Assembly: GCA_016718345.1 (NCBI GenBank)
Contig: JADKDN010000002.1
Coordinates: forward strand, 1 to 64,000
Source: Flavobacterium sp.
Lineage (GTDB): Bacteria; Bacteroidota; Bacteroidia; Flavobacteriales; Flavobacteriaceae
Direction of reading: 5' to 3'
Length of the DNA: 64,000 bases
Below the pieces are notes generated by a model. That model saw nothing but the letters and a program-made list of their open reading frames with translations, was not told the origin of the DNA and did no database searches. Shown one piece after another: positions 28,088 through 36,741 of this stretch (position 1 is its first letter; every line of letters starts with the position of its first letter). The position numbers and the translations under genes are program-made.

Positions 28088-29163
28088 TTACTTTTTTAGA
28101 TGCTGCTCAAGGTTTTGAATGCCTCCTTTAAGATGCGAAATGCGATTAAATCCTAGTTTTTTTATATACTGTAAAGCAATACTACTCCTTTGTCCCGTTT
28201 GACAAAACAAAACGATCTCTTGTTGTGTATTCAATGTATTTACAAAGCTTTCTACGCTGTTTAATGGAATATTTAGGACATTACTCCTTGATATCTTGGC
28301 AATTCATCTTCCTCCCGAACATCAATGAGTAGAACATTGGAATCATTGCTTTTTTCAAAAAATTGTTCCTGATTCAGTAGTTCACTAAATGTAATTTTTT
28401 GGGTATTCAGCAATTGAATCCCATTGATAATTCCTTTTTCAATTTGCTTAGGATTTTTTTGAAAATCAATTAATTGGGTTTGTGCTTGCAAGCCTTCATA
28501 AATCAATAGTTTCCCTGACAATACTGTTCCAATTCCTAGGATTATTTTAAGTACTTCGGTAGCTTGTAAAACACCCAGAGCATTTGGCAAGACTCCTAAA
28601 ACTCCAGCATCAACACAATTAGGAATACTATTCATGCCTTCTTTTTCAGGAAATAAGCACCTATAACTTGGACCATTTTTATAATTAAATACCGAAACTT
28701 GTCCTTCGAATTTATGAATAGAAGCGTATACAAAAGGTATCTTTTTTACCAGAGAAACATCGTTGATTAAATAACGAACAGCTATCGTGTCGGTACAATC
28801 TACGATGATATGGTACTCTCCAACAATTTCGAATGCATTTTGGCTTTGAAAAAAATCAGAAAAAACTTGAACATCAACACTTGGATTTAATTTCTTAATA
28901 GCACGAGCAGCCGTAACTGCTTTATTTCTTCCACAATCGTCAAGCGTATACAACAATTGTCGATGTAAATTGGTTTCTTCTACCACATCACCATCAACAA
29001 TTCCAATGGTGCCAACTCCTGCCGCAGCTAAATTTTGTAAAACCGGACAACCCAAACCACCAGCTCCAATAACCAAAACTCTAGCCCTTTGTATCTTCTG
29101 TTGCCCTGACTCACCAATTTCAGCAAGAGCCATTTGTCTCGAATATCGTTTTGTTTCTTTCAT
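28088..29163 (-). CDS. moeB: MoeB/ThiF-type adenylyltransferase with C-terminal rhodanese domain (one frameshift)
   Basis: About 358 codons. It adenylates the MoaD C-terminus and, through its rhodanese domain, probably sulfurates it. The ThiF part has ARVLVIGAGGLGCPVLQNLA, IVDGDVVEETNLHRQLLYT and DCTDTIAVRYLIND. The rhodanese part runs from VLLIDVREEDELPRYQGV across a break near 28280 into IVLFCQTGQRSSIALQYI, with the active Cys in CQTGQR. The start is ATG 29163; the stop is 2 nt before moaE. Confidence 0.93.
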
Positions 29164-29169
29164 TTTCAA

Positions 29170-29415
29170 TTATCCTCCTGCAAATGGAGGTAAAAAAGCA
29201 ATTACATCCTGATTTTTAATAGCAACATCTGTTGTACATATGGTTTGATTTACAGCAACAGCATAGGTAGCATTTTGCAAACCTTCGTAAAGAGATTCCA
29301 ACTTTGATTTCAAGTCAATAACAGAAATTGTCTCTTGATCCAATTGCAATTGCTCTTCACTTTTGTTAGTGACTTCTGCTAGCAAACCAAAATATTTTAT
29401 GGTTACAATCATCAT
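29170..29415 (-). CDS. moaD: Molybdopterin synthase sulfur carrier subunit
   Basis: 81 aa, intact ubiquitin-like protein: MIVTIKYFGLLAEVTNKSEE at the start and FLPPFAGG at the end. The terminal Gly-Gly is thiocarboxylated and donates sulfur to the pterin. Its start overlaps the mobA stop (ATGA); moeB follows. Confidence 0.95.
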   Translation of the reverse strand: MMIVTIKYFGLLAEVTNKSEEQLQLDQETISVIDLKSKLESLYEGLQNATYAVAVNQTICTTDVAIKNQDVIAFLPPFAGG

Positions 29416-29972
29416 TTCAAATTTTGATATTCTTCAGGTGTGTTTATATTGACTAACTGATTTTTCCATTTTTCGGGCACTTGGACATCCTGATGAATCA
29501 CCCCATCAACCAAATCTCTAACTTTCAATTTATTTCCAGCAATGGCTTCACTTATTTGAATTCGAATCGATCTATCGTATACTGCTACTAAGGGATTTGT
29601 TTTTCCATCTACAAGCAATTGGCTCACTAAAAATAATTCGAATGCTTGCTGAACATCCACTGTAAAAGTTCTGTGGTAACTAATGGAGCGTCTACACTAA
29701 CTACAATATTCATTTTTGTTTTAGAATATTTCAATCCGGTGTAAATACCTCCTAGTGGTCCTTTATTGGGAATAATATCCTCCACTCGTGTGCATCCTAG
29801 AAAGTCATAGTCTGGATTTGACGAAACAATAATACAATTCTCTCCGAAAAGGGGGTTGAAGCGCCTTATAGATATGTGATACAAAAGATTTCCCATCCAA
29901 TAGCAGCAATCCTTTATCATTCCATCCGTTGACTCTTCCGCCTGCCAAAATAATTCCAGTACAATTCTCCAT
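29412..29972 (-). CDS. mobA: Molybdenum cofactor guanylyltransferase MobA (frameshifted)
   Basis: About 186 codons. It adds GMP to Mo-molybdopterin for DMSO-reductase-type enzymes. The N-terminus reads GIILAGGRVNGWNDKG as given; restoring one A and one G gives the canonical LAGGKSQRMGNDKG nucleotide loop. Then LLLLDGKSFVSHIYK, a break near 29850, EDIIPNKGPLGGIYTGL, IVVSVDAPLVTTELL, a break near 29640, and VDGKTNPLVAVYDRS to the end NINTPEEYQNLK. The start ATG shares its first A with the tauE-like stop (TAATG). Presence of MobA implies a bis-MGD enzyme such as nitrate reductase elsewhere. Confidence 0.88.
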
Positions 29973-30718
29973 TAGGCTGTTGTATATAATTTAACAATAG
30001 CGATCCCAATAACGGTAGCCAAAATATAACGAAGTTGCATCGTATTCAGTTTTTTACTTCCATAAAAAGCACCTAACATTCCCCCTATAAATGCAACAAG
30101 TATTAATAGTAGGGAAGATGAAGACAATGCGCCTCCCTTACTAACAAAACCAAAAAGGCCTGAAACTGAATTCACCAAAATAAACAATGCCGATACAGCA
30201 GCCGATTGTTTGATAGTAGCCCAACCCAACAACAGTAAAATCGGGCTCAAAATAATTCCACCACCAATTCCTAATAATCCCGATAGAAATCCAATAGAAG
30301 ATCCTATGAATAAAGCCAAAGGAATATGTATAGGTCGAATGGTTTCGTTTTCTTTACCAAAAAAACCTAGTATTCGCAAGACAGCAAACAGCAATACTGT
30401 AGCTAAAATTACCTTGTAATAAAACGTATCAATGGTTAGATAACCTCCAATGAAAGAAAACGGAATTGATGCAATTGCAAATGGGTAGAACAAGTTTTTT
30501 TTAAAATAATTTCCTTTGAAATAAAAATAAAAAGAAACCGAGGAAACAAAAATATTCAATATCAAAGCGGTGGGTTTCATCACTGAAATTGGAAAAGTAA
30601 ATGCCGACATCAATGCCAAATAACCACTTGCCCCACCATGACCCACACTTGCATACAAGAAGGCAATCACTCCAAGAAGCAACAAAAAAAAAGGCATATT
30701 GACTGTTTCTAAAATCAT
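29972..30718 (-). CDS. TauE/SafE-family sulfite/organosulfur exporter-like permease
   Basis: 248 aa, intact, about eight membrane helices. Two similar halves start with ASVGHGGASGYLALMSAF and GLLGIGGGIILSPILLLLG, the typical glycine-rich motifs of the family. TauE/SafE permeases are proposed to export sulfite or sulfoacetate; the substrate here is not shown. Its place inside the Moco operon, overlapping modE-like and mobA by TAATG junctions, hints at oxyanion (sulfur or molybdenum-related) transport. Confidence 0.88.
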   Translation of the reverse strand: MILETVNMPFFLLLLGVIAFLYASVGHGGASGYLALMSAFTFPISVMKPTALILNIFVSSVSFYFYFKGNYFKKNLFYPFAIASIPFSFIGGYLTIDTFYYKVILATVLLFAVLRILGFFGKENETIRPIHIPLALFIGSSIGFLSGLLGIGGGIILSPILLLLGWATIKQSAAVSALFILVNSVSGLFGFVSKGGALSSSSLLLILVAFIGGMLGAFYGSKKLNTMQLRYILATVIGIAIVKLYTTA

Positions 30719-31047
30719 TATGGTAAATGCTTTTGCAGTTGGCTATCTAAAAATTCCCAACATTCTTTATTAATAATTTCAAAAGAGGCTATCAAGGATT
30801 TTCCGTAAGAAGTCAATTGCGTTCCTCCACCTTTAGTACCACCCACATGAGTTAGAATCAAGGGTTGTTCGGAGGCCCGATTGGAATCATCAATCAATCG
30901 CCACGCTTTTTGGTACGACAAGTTCATCGCCTTAGCAGCCTTGTTCAACGAACCCGTTTCTTCAATTAATTTTAATAATTGAAGTCGTCCTTCGCTGATG
31001 AGAATACCTTCATCAGTTTCAATCCAAATCTTACTTTTGATTTTCAA
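30718..31047 (-). CDS. ModE-like N-terminal DNA-binding protein
   Basis: 109 aa, intact. Winged helix of the ModE/LysR type: ILISEGRLQLLKLIEETGSL, NKAAKAMNLSYQKAWRLIDD, then the wing LTHVGGTKGGGTQLTSYGKS. There are no C-terminal molbindin (Mo-binding) domains, so it cannot sense molybdate as E. coli ModE does. It probably regulates the Moco operon. It lies 44 nt after moeA. Confidence 0.9.
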   Translation of the reverse strand: MKIKSKIWIETDEGILISEGRLQLLKLIEETGSLNKAAKAMNLSYQKAWRLIDDSNRASEQPLILTHVGGTKGGGTQLTSYGKSLIASFEIINKECWEFLDSQLQKHLP

Positions 31048-31091
31048 AATTCTTTTCGTTATGTGTTTGCGAAGATAACGAAATTTTTATT

Positions 31092-32262
31092 TTACAAAAA
31101 ATAAACAGGAACTTTAACACCTTTTTTCAACTCATAGTTACCAGCTTCAACAAATAATAAGCCATTGGCTGTAGAGAAAGAATTGAGCATTGAAGACGCC
31201 TGATGAGACAAAACACGAACCTCATCATTAACCATGCTCGCTTTGAGAAATTGAGCGCGAGAATTGTTTACAACATAATTGTGAGCCAAAGCAACTAACC
31301 TAGCCTGATTATAATTGACTGCTTTTCCCGAAAGAATAGACAACGTAGGCAATACATACACATAAAAACAACTCAAACAAGCGGCGGGATTTCCAGGAAG
31401 TGCAAAGACCATTTTCTCTTTTTGCTTTCCTACAAAAAGAGGTTTCCCGGGCTTTTGGTTCACCTTATAAAAAAGAGTTTCCACTTCTAATTCTTTCAAA
31501 GCTTGTGCTACAAAATCATAATCGCCAACGGACATTCCACCCGAAACTAATACAATATCATTGGCAGACAAGGCTTTTTCCAGTTCGTTTTTGGTGTTTT
31601 CAAAATCATCGTTAACGGCATACACATTGACCTCAGAATAGAATGCATCATACAAAGCCGATTGTAACATACTTCCGTTACTTTCATAGACTTTTCCGTA
31701 GAGTGAGTGGAGTTCCCGGTTGCACCAATTCGTTACCCGTAACCACTATTCCTACTTTGGGTTTACTGTACACTTTTACGGAAGTAAAGCCCAAACTGGC
31801 CAAAAAACCAATAGCAGCTGCATGGAGAACTGTTCCTTTTTCGAGCGCTACATTGCCACTAGCAATTTGTTCCCCAATGGGTCTAACATTCATTCCTATG
31901 ACTGGCTGTTTGTCTAATTGCACTGTTGATTCCATTCGTTTTACAATCTCAATTTGAACCACTGCTTGAGCGGAATCGGGAACTGCGGCACCCGTAAAAA
32001 TTTTTACTGCTTGACCTGGAACCAATGTTATTGGATGCTCATCACCTGCTTTTACTTCACCAATGCATTCGTACGCTAAGGATTCATGCAAACATAGTGC
32101 ATAGCCGTCCATAGACGATTGACGAAACGGAGGCATATTGATGGGCGAATACACCGACTCTGCCAAAACGTGTTTTCTAGCCTGAACCAGCGGATAAACT
32201 GCTGTTTGTGGCAAGGGCAAATTAGCTTGTAGAATAGCAAAGGCTTCTTGAACTGAAATCAT
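31092..32262 (-). CDS. moeA: Molybdopterin molybdenumtransferase MoeA (one frameshift)
   Basis: About 390 codons from ATG 32262 (MISVQEAFAILQANL). It inserts molybdenum into adenylated molybdopterin. MPPFRQSSMDGYAL, IFTGAAVPDSAQAVVQIE, VRPIGEQIASGNVALEKGT, VGIVVTGNELVQPGTPL, then a break near 31700 and IVLVSGGMSVGDYDFV, FALPGNPAACLSCFYVYVLP. First gene of the Moco operon. Confidence 0.93.
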
Positions 32263-32369
32263 AGGGACTGTATTGAAAATCCAAAAATACAATTCGCAAA
32301 GGATTTATTTAGCTTTTAAAGAAAAAATTGAACAAAAGAAAAATAGGAGGAAACTGTATCGCAAGAAGT

Positions 32370-32599
32370 AAAAACCCAATTGTAATCGACGGAAGCTTAA
32401 TAGTAACCTCGGGAAACACTACCGTAACTAGCGGAAACTTTATAGTGAACGGCGGAAGATGAATAGTAATGGGTAAAAACTAAATAGTGGTAGGCGAAAA
32501 TCTAATGGTGGGTTAGGAAACTTAATAGTGACCTCGGGATGCAATACTGAAACAGGCGGAAACTTCATAGTGATCGGCGGAAGCATTTATAATCAGTTG
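32370..32599. repeat. Degenerate 21-bp minisatellite, about 11 units, with a six-unit higher-order period
   Basis: Units begin at 32370, 32391, 32412, 32433, 32454, 32475, 32496 (20 nt), 32516, 32537, 32558 and 32579. The consensus is near GGAAACTTNATAGTGANCGGC. Units at 32391-32453 (three units) are closely repeated at 32516-32578, a shift of 125 bp, so a six-unit block appears duplicated. Stops occur in the frame I read (GGA AAC TTT ATA GTG), and no protein family fits. It lies between moeA and an unknown gene. Confidence 0.8.
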
Positions 32600-32640
32600 A
32601 TTACGAAAAATCAATCTAGCAACAAAAACTTCAACACTAT

Positions 32641-33019
32641 CTAATACGTCTCAATTCCATTTCGTTCTAAAATGGCTAAAAGGTAAATGCTTTGGTTGGG
32701 ATCGTATTTTTCAATACCGCTTTTATACCATTTTTCAATAACGTTAATTTGGTAGGAGATACCCATCAGAGTCGATATTCATTCCCAACATTCTTGCCAA
32801 AAGAAATTCTTCTAGGACTTTATCAGTAACTAAAAGAGCTGGAATTCCGTCAGCGACGTTTCCGTTCAAACTCTCATAATAAGATCTGCCGCTGGTAAAC
32901 CCATGGGTAAACGCTGGACTATTTTGACTACAATGGTGTAATTGCATGTAAGGATTCAAACCTTTTGAATATCCTTCAACGTAATCGTTTCGGTATATTG
33001 GGTTAAAAATATTATCCAT
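32641..33019 (-). CDS. Hypothetical protein (one frameshift)
   Basis: About 126 codons. The N-terminal part (IFNPIYRNDYVEGYSKGLNP, HHCSQNSPAFTHGFTSGRSY) leads to EEFLLARMLGMNIDSDGY; past a break near 32757 the frame continues SYQINVIEKWYKSGIEKYDP, SIYLLAILERNGIETY to TAG 32641-32643. No signal peptide or membrane segment. The clean joining of the two frames supports a real gene, but I do not recognise its family. Confidence 0.65.
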
Positions 33020-33230
33020 AATTAAGCGTTTTTCCCGTGAATATTAAACAAACCTAAGGCGTATTTTTTGATTAAAAATTAAAATCGTTTAAAGGGTAAA
33101 AAACTCGAACTACTTCACTCAACTCTATGTAATGACACATAAATCCGACCAAATCACCTCTGTAATTTCACTTTTTGAATGGGATAGATTTCTTTTTCAT
33201 AACTTCGTTTTAATTTGAATAAAAAAGGAG
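33020..33230. other. Intergenic region between divergent genes
   Basis: About 210 bp, AT-rich. It should hold divergent promoters; nothing specific stands out. Confidence 0.4.
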
Positions 33231-33689
33231 ATGATTGCCAAAAGAACAAACTCTGATAATCCCGATTTTCAAGAACTGGTCAAAGCCCTAGATTTTGAAC
33301 TAAAAATTCGTGATGGTGAAGACCATGCTTTTTATGCCGCTCTCAACAAAACAGACGCCATCAAACATGTGATTGTTATGTATGATGAAAATAAAGCTGT
33401 AGGCTGTGGCTCATTTAAAAAATATGCTGCAGGTATTATGGAAATCAAGCGAATGTATGTTTCTGAACAGGCTAGAAATAAAGGAATAGCTTCAATGGTT
33501 TTAAAAAATTTAGAGCTTTGGTGTCAAGAACTTGGTATTCACAAATGCATCTTAGAAACAGGTATCAATCAACCCGAGGCCATTCATCGTTACAAAAAAA
33601 ATGGCTACCGAATTATTCCCAATTATGGTGCTTATGAAAATATGGAAACAAGTGTCTGTTTTGAAAAAGAGTTAACAAATGCAATTTAA
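33231..33689 (+). CDS. GNAT-family N-acetyltransferase
   Basis: 152 aa, intact. The GNAT core is visible: VIVMYDENKAVGCGSFKKYA (beta strands), MEIKRMYVSEQARNKGIASM with the acetyl-CoA loop RNKGIA (consensus RxxGxA), CILETGINQPEAIHRYKKNG YRI as the C-terminal motif. It acetylates an unknown small molecule or protein amine. Stand-alone gene followed by a hairpin. Confidence 0.9.
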   Translation: MIAKRTNSDNPDFQELVKALDFELKIRDGEDHAFYAALNKTDAIKHVIVMYDENKAVGCGSFKKYAAGIMEIKRMYVSEQARNKGIASMVLKNLELWCQELGIHKCILETGINQPEAIHRYKKNGYRIIPNYGAYENMETSVCFEKELTNAI

Positions 33690-33692
33690 AAC

Positions 33693-33732
33693 GAAACGAC
33701 CTCACTTAAAATCTACTAAGTCAGGTCGTTTC
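33693..33732. terminator. Hairpin between convergent genes
   Basis: 10-bp stem GAAACGACCT/AGGTCGTTTC (33693-33702 with 33723-33732) plus an inner 5-bp ACTTA/TAAGT pairing. There is no long T run, so termination is likely but not certain. Confidence 0.6.
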
Positions 33733-33753
33733 TCAACAATTCCAAACACTATT

Positions 33754-35567
33754 TTAAACTAAAACAAACTCAGGAACAACAAGGGCATCAACTTCTGACA
33801 AATACTGTTCTAATTGATTTTGAATTTCTTTTTTCTTATTCTCAAAGCAATTATTCGATTGTAGCAACTCTTTGTAGTAGGCAATTCCTTCTATCAGATT
33901 ATTTTTGAAAAGATTCCATTTTTTTATTTGAGCAGAAGTGATATCATCAGAAGCTTCGCTAATTTCATTTTTCAAATAATCGACATACATTTTCAATTCT
34001 TTGATAAACACATTCGGACGATGGATAGTTCTCAAAACCGAAGTATTTCCATAAATATGTTGCACCATGTCAGAAAGAGAAACTTCTTGGTCAAAGTAAG
34101 CCATATTAGGTCCTGGACAGATGATAACCCCTTGCTCCTGCCCTTTTATTTTAATATTATTTTCCAAATAAGACGCATTGGCTAGACCCACACATAGACA
34201 AGCTTTTTCAGTAATACTGAATTTCATCTTTTCATAGGTTTCTGCCGACACGGTTTCTCTTTGTATTTCCAATTCTTCAAGTTTGATATCTTGGTATTGT
34301 TTTGACGATGTGCAAATCCCTTTAGCATCCAATTCTTTGCTCAGAGCCAAAAATCGTTTTGGACAAGAACTTCCTGCTTTGCTTTCTGCTATTCTCTTTT
34401 GCTTGAATAACTCATTAGTAGTGCCTCTCAAGGTATTAAAAGGAACTCCTAAAGGCGAAATTTGACTCAAGTACAAATCTTTTTCTTGAGCATTAATCAA
34501 TAATTCACGGGTGTGTTTATCTACTGAGGTCGCTTCAGGAACCAATAGAAATGGAGAACCCCAACCTACGGAATCCAATTGATAATATTTCAAGAGAAAA
34601 TCGTGTTCCTCGGCAGTACCAACACCACCTTGAGCCGTAATTTTTAAGGCTAATGGTTTTTCGGGAACAAGAAGTCCTTTTTGAACTAAGGCTTTAACCA
34701 TCAATTCATGAGCCGATTGAATCAATTGGTCTTTTTTCTGTTTGAATTCCTCCAAAATAGGACCTAATAGAAAACCATCGGTTGCGAAGGCGTGACCACC
34801 ACAATTGAGACCCGATTCTATTCGGTATTCCGACACCCAAAGTCCTTTTTTGGCTAGAAATTTCCTTGTATCATCGCCGAACGAAAATCGCTCACTTTTA
34901 GAATAATTTTCTTTTCAAGCACTTGCTTCTTATCTGGATAAAAAGCCGGAAAATTTTCAAAATAAGTAAACAACCTTGGATTCATACCCGCCGAAAGCAC
35001 CACAGAAGAGGACAAAGTACTATTTACAAAACCACGAAGTGCGGCGTGAGCATCATTAAACTCAATAGCTAGTTGCTCATTTTTAATGAAATTATCTTTA
35101 TCTAGTTTGGTCATAATATTCACATCTACTTGACCCGCTAAAAGATCATTGTCAAGAAATTTTTTAATACTGTCTTTCAAAACCGAACCCTCATTCAATA
35201 CCTGTTGCAAGGCATTTTTCAGTTCAGAGGTATTAGGCAACATTGCTACATAACTTTCAAATGCTTGCTTGCTTTCGGACAACTCGACTTTAAAATTTTC
35301 GAATTTCTCCTTTACAATTTGGTCTACCAAATTCAAATAGGAAGTAATTCGTTTGGCACGATAATCGTGAATTTTTTGAGTAATTTCTTGATACGGCTTG
35401 TTGAATTTTTCACTATAAAAAGCATTCATTTTTTCAATAAGCTCATCATCCATAATGGAAATCACAGAGTCTATTCCGTACTGCGCTACTCGAATTGGGC
35501 TGTCAATAGTATAGGCTAATCCCATCACTGGAATATGAAAGGTGTGTATGGATTGGTTTACTGTCAT
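33754..35567 (-). CDS. Conserved two-part protein with TIM-barrel flavoprotein-like C-terminal half (one frameshift)
   Basis: About 604 codons from ATG 35567 (MTVNQSIHTFHIPVMGLAYT). The N-terminal part has PIRVAQYGIDSVISIMDDEL and a long helical region; the C-terminal half has SGLNCGGHAFATDGFLLGPI, ITAQGGVGTAEEHDFLL, GWGSPFLLVPEATS and VIICPGPNMAYFD. The glycine-rich QGGVGT loop and GWGSP resemble phosphate-binding loops of FMN-dependent TIM barrels (nitronate monooxygenase or dihydroorotate dehydrogenase types). Restoring one A near 34855 (GGAAATTTC to GGAAAATTTC) joins the halves. Cys residues in SSCPKRF, ICTSSKQ and CLCVGLAN could bind a cluster. I do not know its function. Confidence 0.75.
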
Positions 35568-35811
35568 ACTTCTAGTTTTAATGTATAAGCCACAAATTTC
35601 GATAATGCATCTAATAAAAAAACTGATAAATATCATACCGAAGTTCGATTTGGAATTATTTTTGGTGTAATTTGTATTTAAAATTCAAAATAAAAAGAGA
35701 AATCCACGTTTTTGTGGTATTTTTGTGGCGTTTTAGCAAACTGTTTTCTCTTCTTAAACGCTTTAAAAGCAAGAAAATAATTTGGTTTAGAATAAATTTT
35801 AAAATTGTACA
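35568..35811. promoter_or_regulatory. Divergent intergenic region with nadA promoter element
   Basis: About 245 bp. TATTTTTG at 35718-35725 on the plus strand matches TAnnTTTG, about 87 bp before nadA. The rest is AT-rich with no gene. Confidence 0.45.
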
Positions 35812-36741
35812 ATGAAAAGTCTTAAAGAACGAATAGTAGAATTGAAAAAAGAGAAAAATGTGGTCATTTTGGCACATTATTATCAAGAGAATGATATTCA
35901 AGATATAGCCGATTATGTGGGGGATAGTTTAGGATTATCGCAAGAAGCTACTAAAGTTGATGCAGATATTATTCTGTTTGCTGGAGTTCATTTTATGGCT
36001 GAAACTGCTAAAATTTTAAATCCAAGCAAAAAAGTAATCTTACCCGACTTGAAAGCAGGTTGCTCTCTTGCAGAATCATGTCCTCCTGATTTGTTCAGAA
36101 AATTTTTAGACCAACATCCTGATCATACTGTAATAACTTATGTGAATTGTTCTGCTGAAATAAAAGCAATGACGGACATTGTTTGTACATCGGCCAATGC
36201 CGTTAAAATTGTAGAATCAATCCCAAAAGATGTTCCTATTATTTTTGCCCCTGACAAAAACTTAGGGAAATACATCATGAGCAAAACGGGTCGAGATATG
36301 TTACTTTGGGATGGATCTTGCGTGGTTCACGAAGCCTTTTCGTTAGAAAAACTAATTGAAGTTCACAAAAAACATCCTGATGCTCAGATTATTGCGCATC
36401 CTGAATCTGAAACACATATTCTTCAAACAGCTAGCTACATTGGTTCAACTTCGGGAATGATTAACTATGTAAAAACAAATCCTCATAACAAATTTATTGT
36501 TGCAACAGAGTTTGGTATTTTGCATAAAATGCAACAAGAAGTTCCTGATAAAATACTTATCCCCGCTCCCGCAAAAGAAGACAATACTTGCGCGTGTAGC
36601 GAATGTGGATACATGAAAATGAATACGTTACAAAAAGTATACGATTGTTTGTTAAACGAAACTCCGGAAGTTACTGTTCCTGAAGATATTATTAGAAAAG
36701 CGCTTGTTCCAATTGAGCGTATGCTTGAATTATCAAAATAA
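35812..36741 (+). CDS. nadA: Quinolinate synthase
   Basis: 309 aa, intact. It condenses iminoaspartate with dihydroxyacetone phosphate to quinolinate for NAD synthesis, using a 4Fe-4S cluster. Seen: VVILAHYYQENDIQDIADYV, VHFMAETAKIL, LKAGCSLAESCPPD with a cluster Cys, YVNCSAEIKAMTDIVCTSAN, WDGSCVVHEAF, and the C-terminal CACSECGYMKMNTL. nadB starts directly after the stop (TAA ATG). Confidence 0.97.
   Translation: MKSLKERIVELKKEKNVVILAHYYQENDIQDIADYVGDSLGLSQEATKVDADIILFAGVHFMAETAKILNPSKKVILPDLKAGCSLAESCPPDLFRKFLDQHPDHTVITYVNCSAEIKAMTDIVCTSANAVKIVESIPKDVPIIFAPDKNLGKYIMSKTGRDMLLWDGSCVVHEAFSLEKLIEVHKKHPDAQIIAHPESETHILQTASYIGSTSGMINYVKTNPHNKFIVATEFGILHKMQQEVPDKILIPAPAKEDNTCACSECGYMKMNTLQKVYDCLLNETPEVTVPEDIIRKALVPIERMLELSK

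Noticed and set aside
32370..32599. CRISPR-like array
   Set aside because: Repeats are contiguous 21-bp units without unique spacers, degenerate throughout, and no cas genes are nearby.
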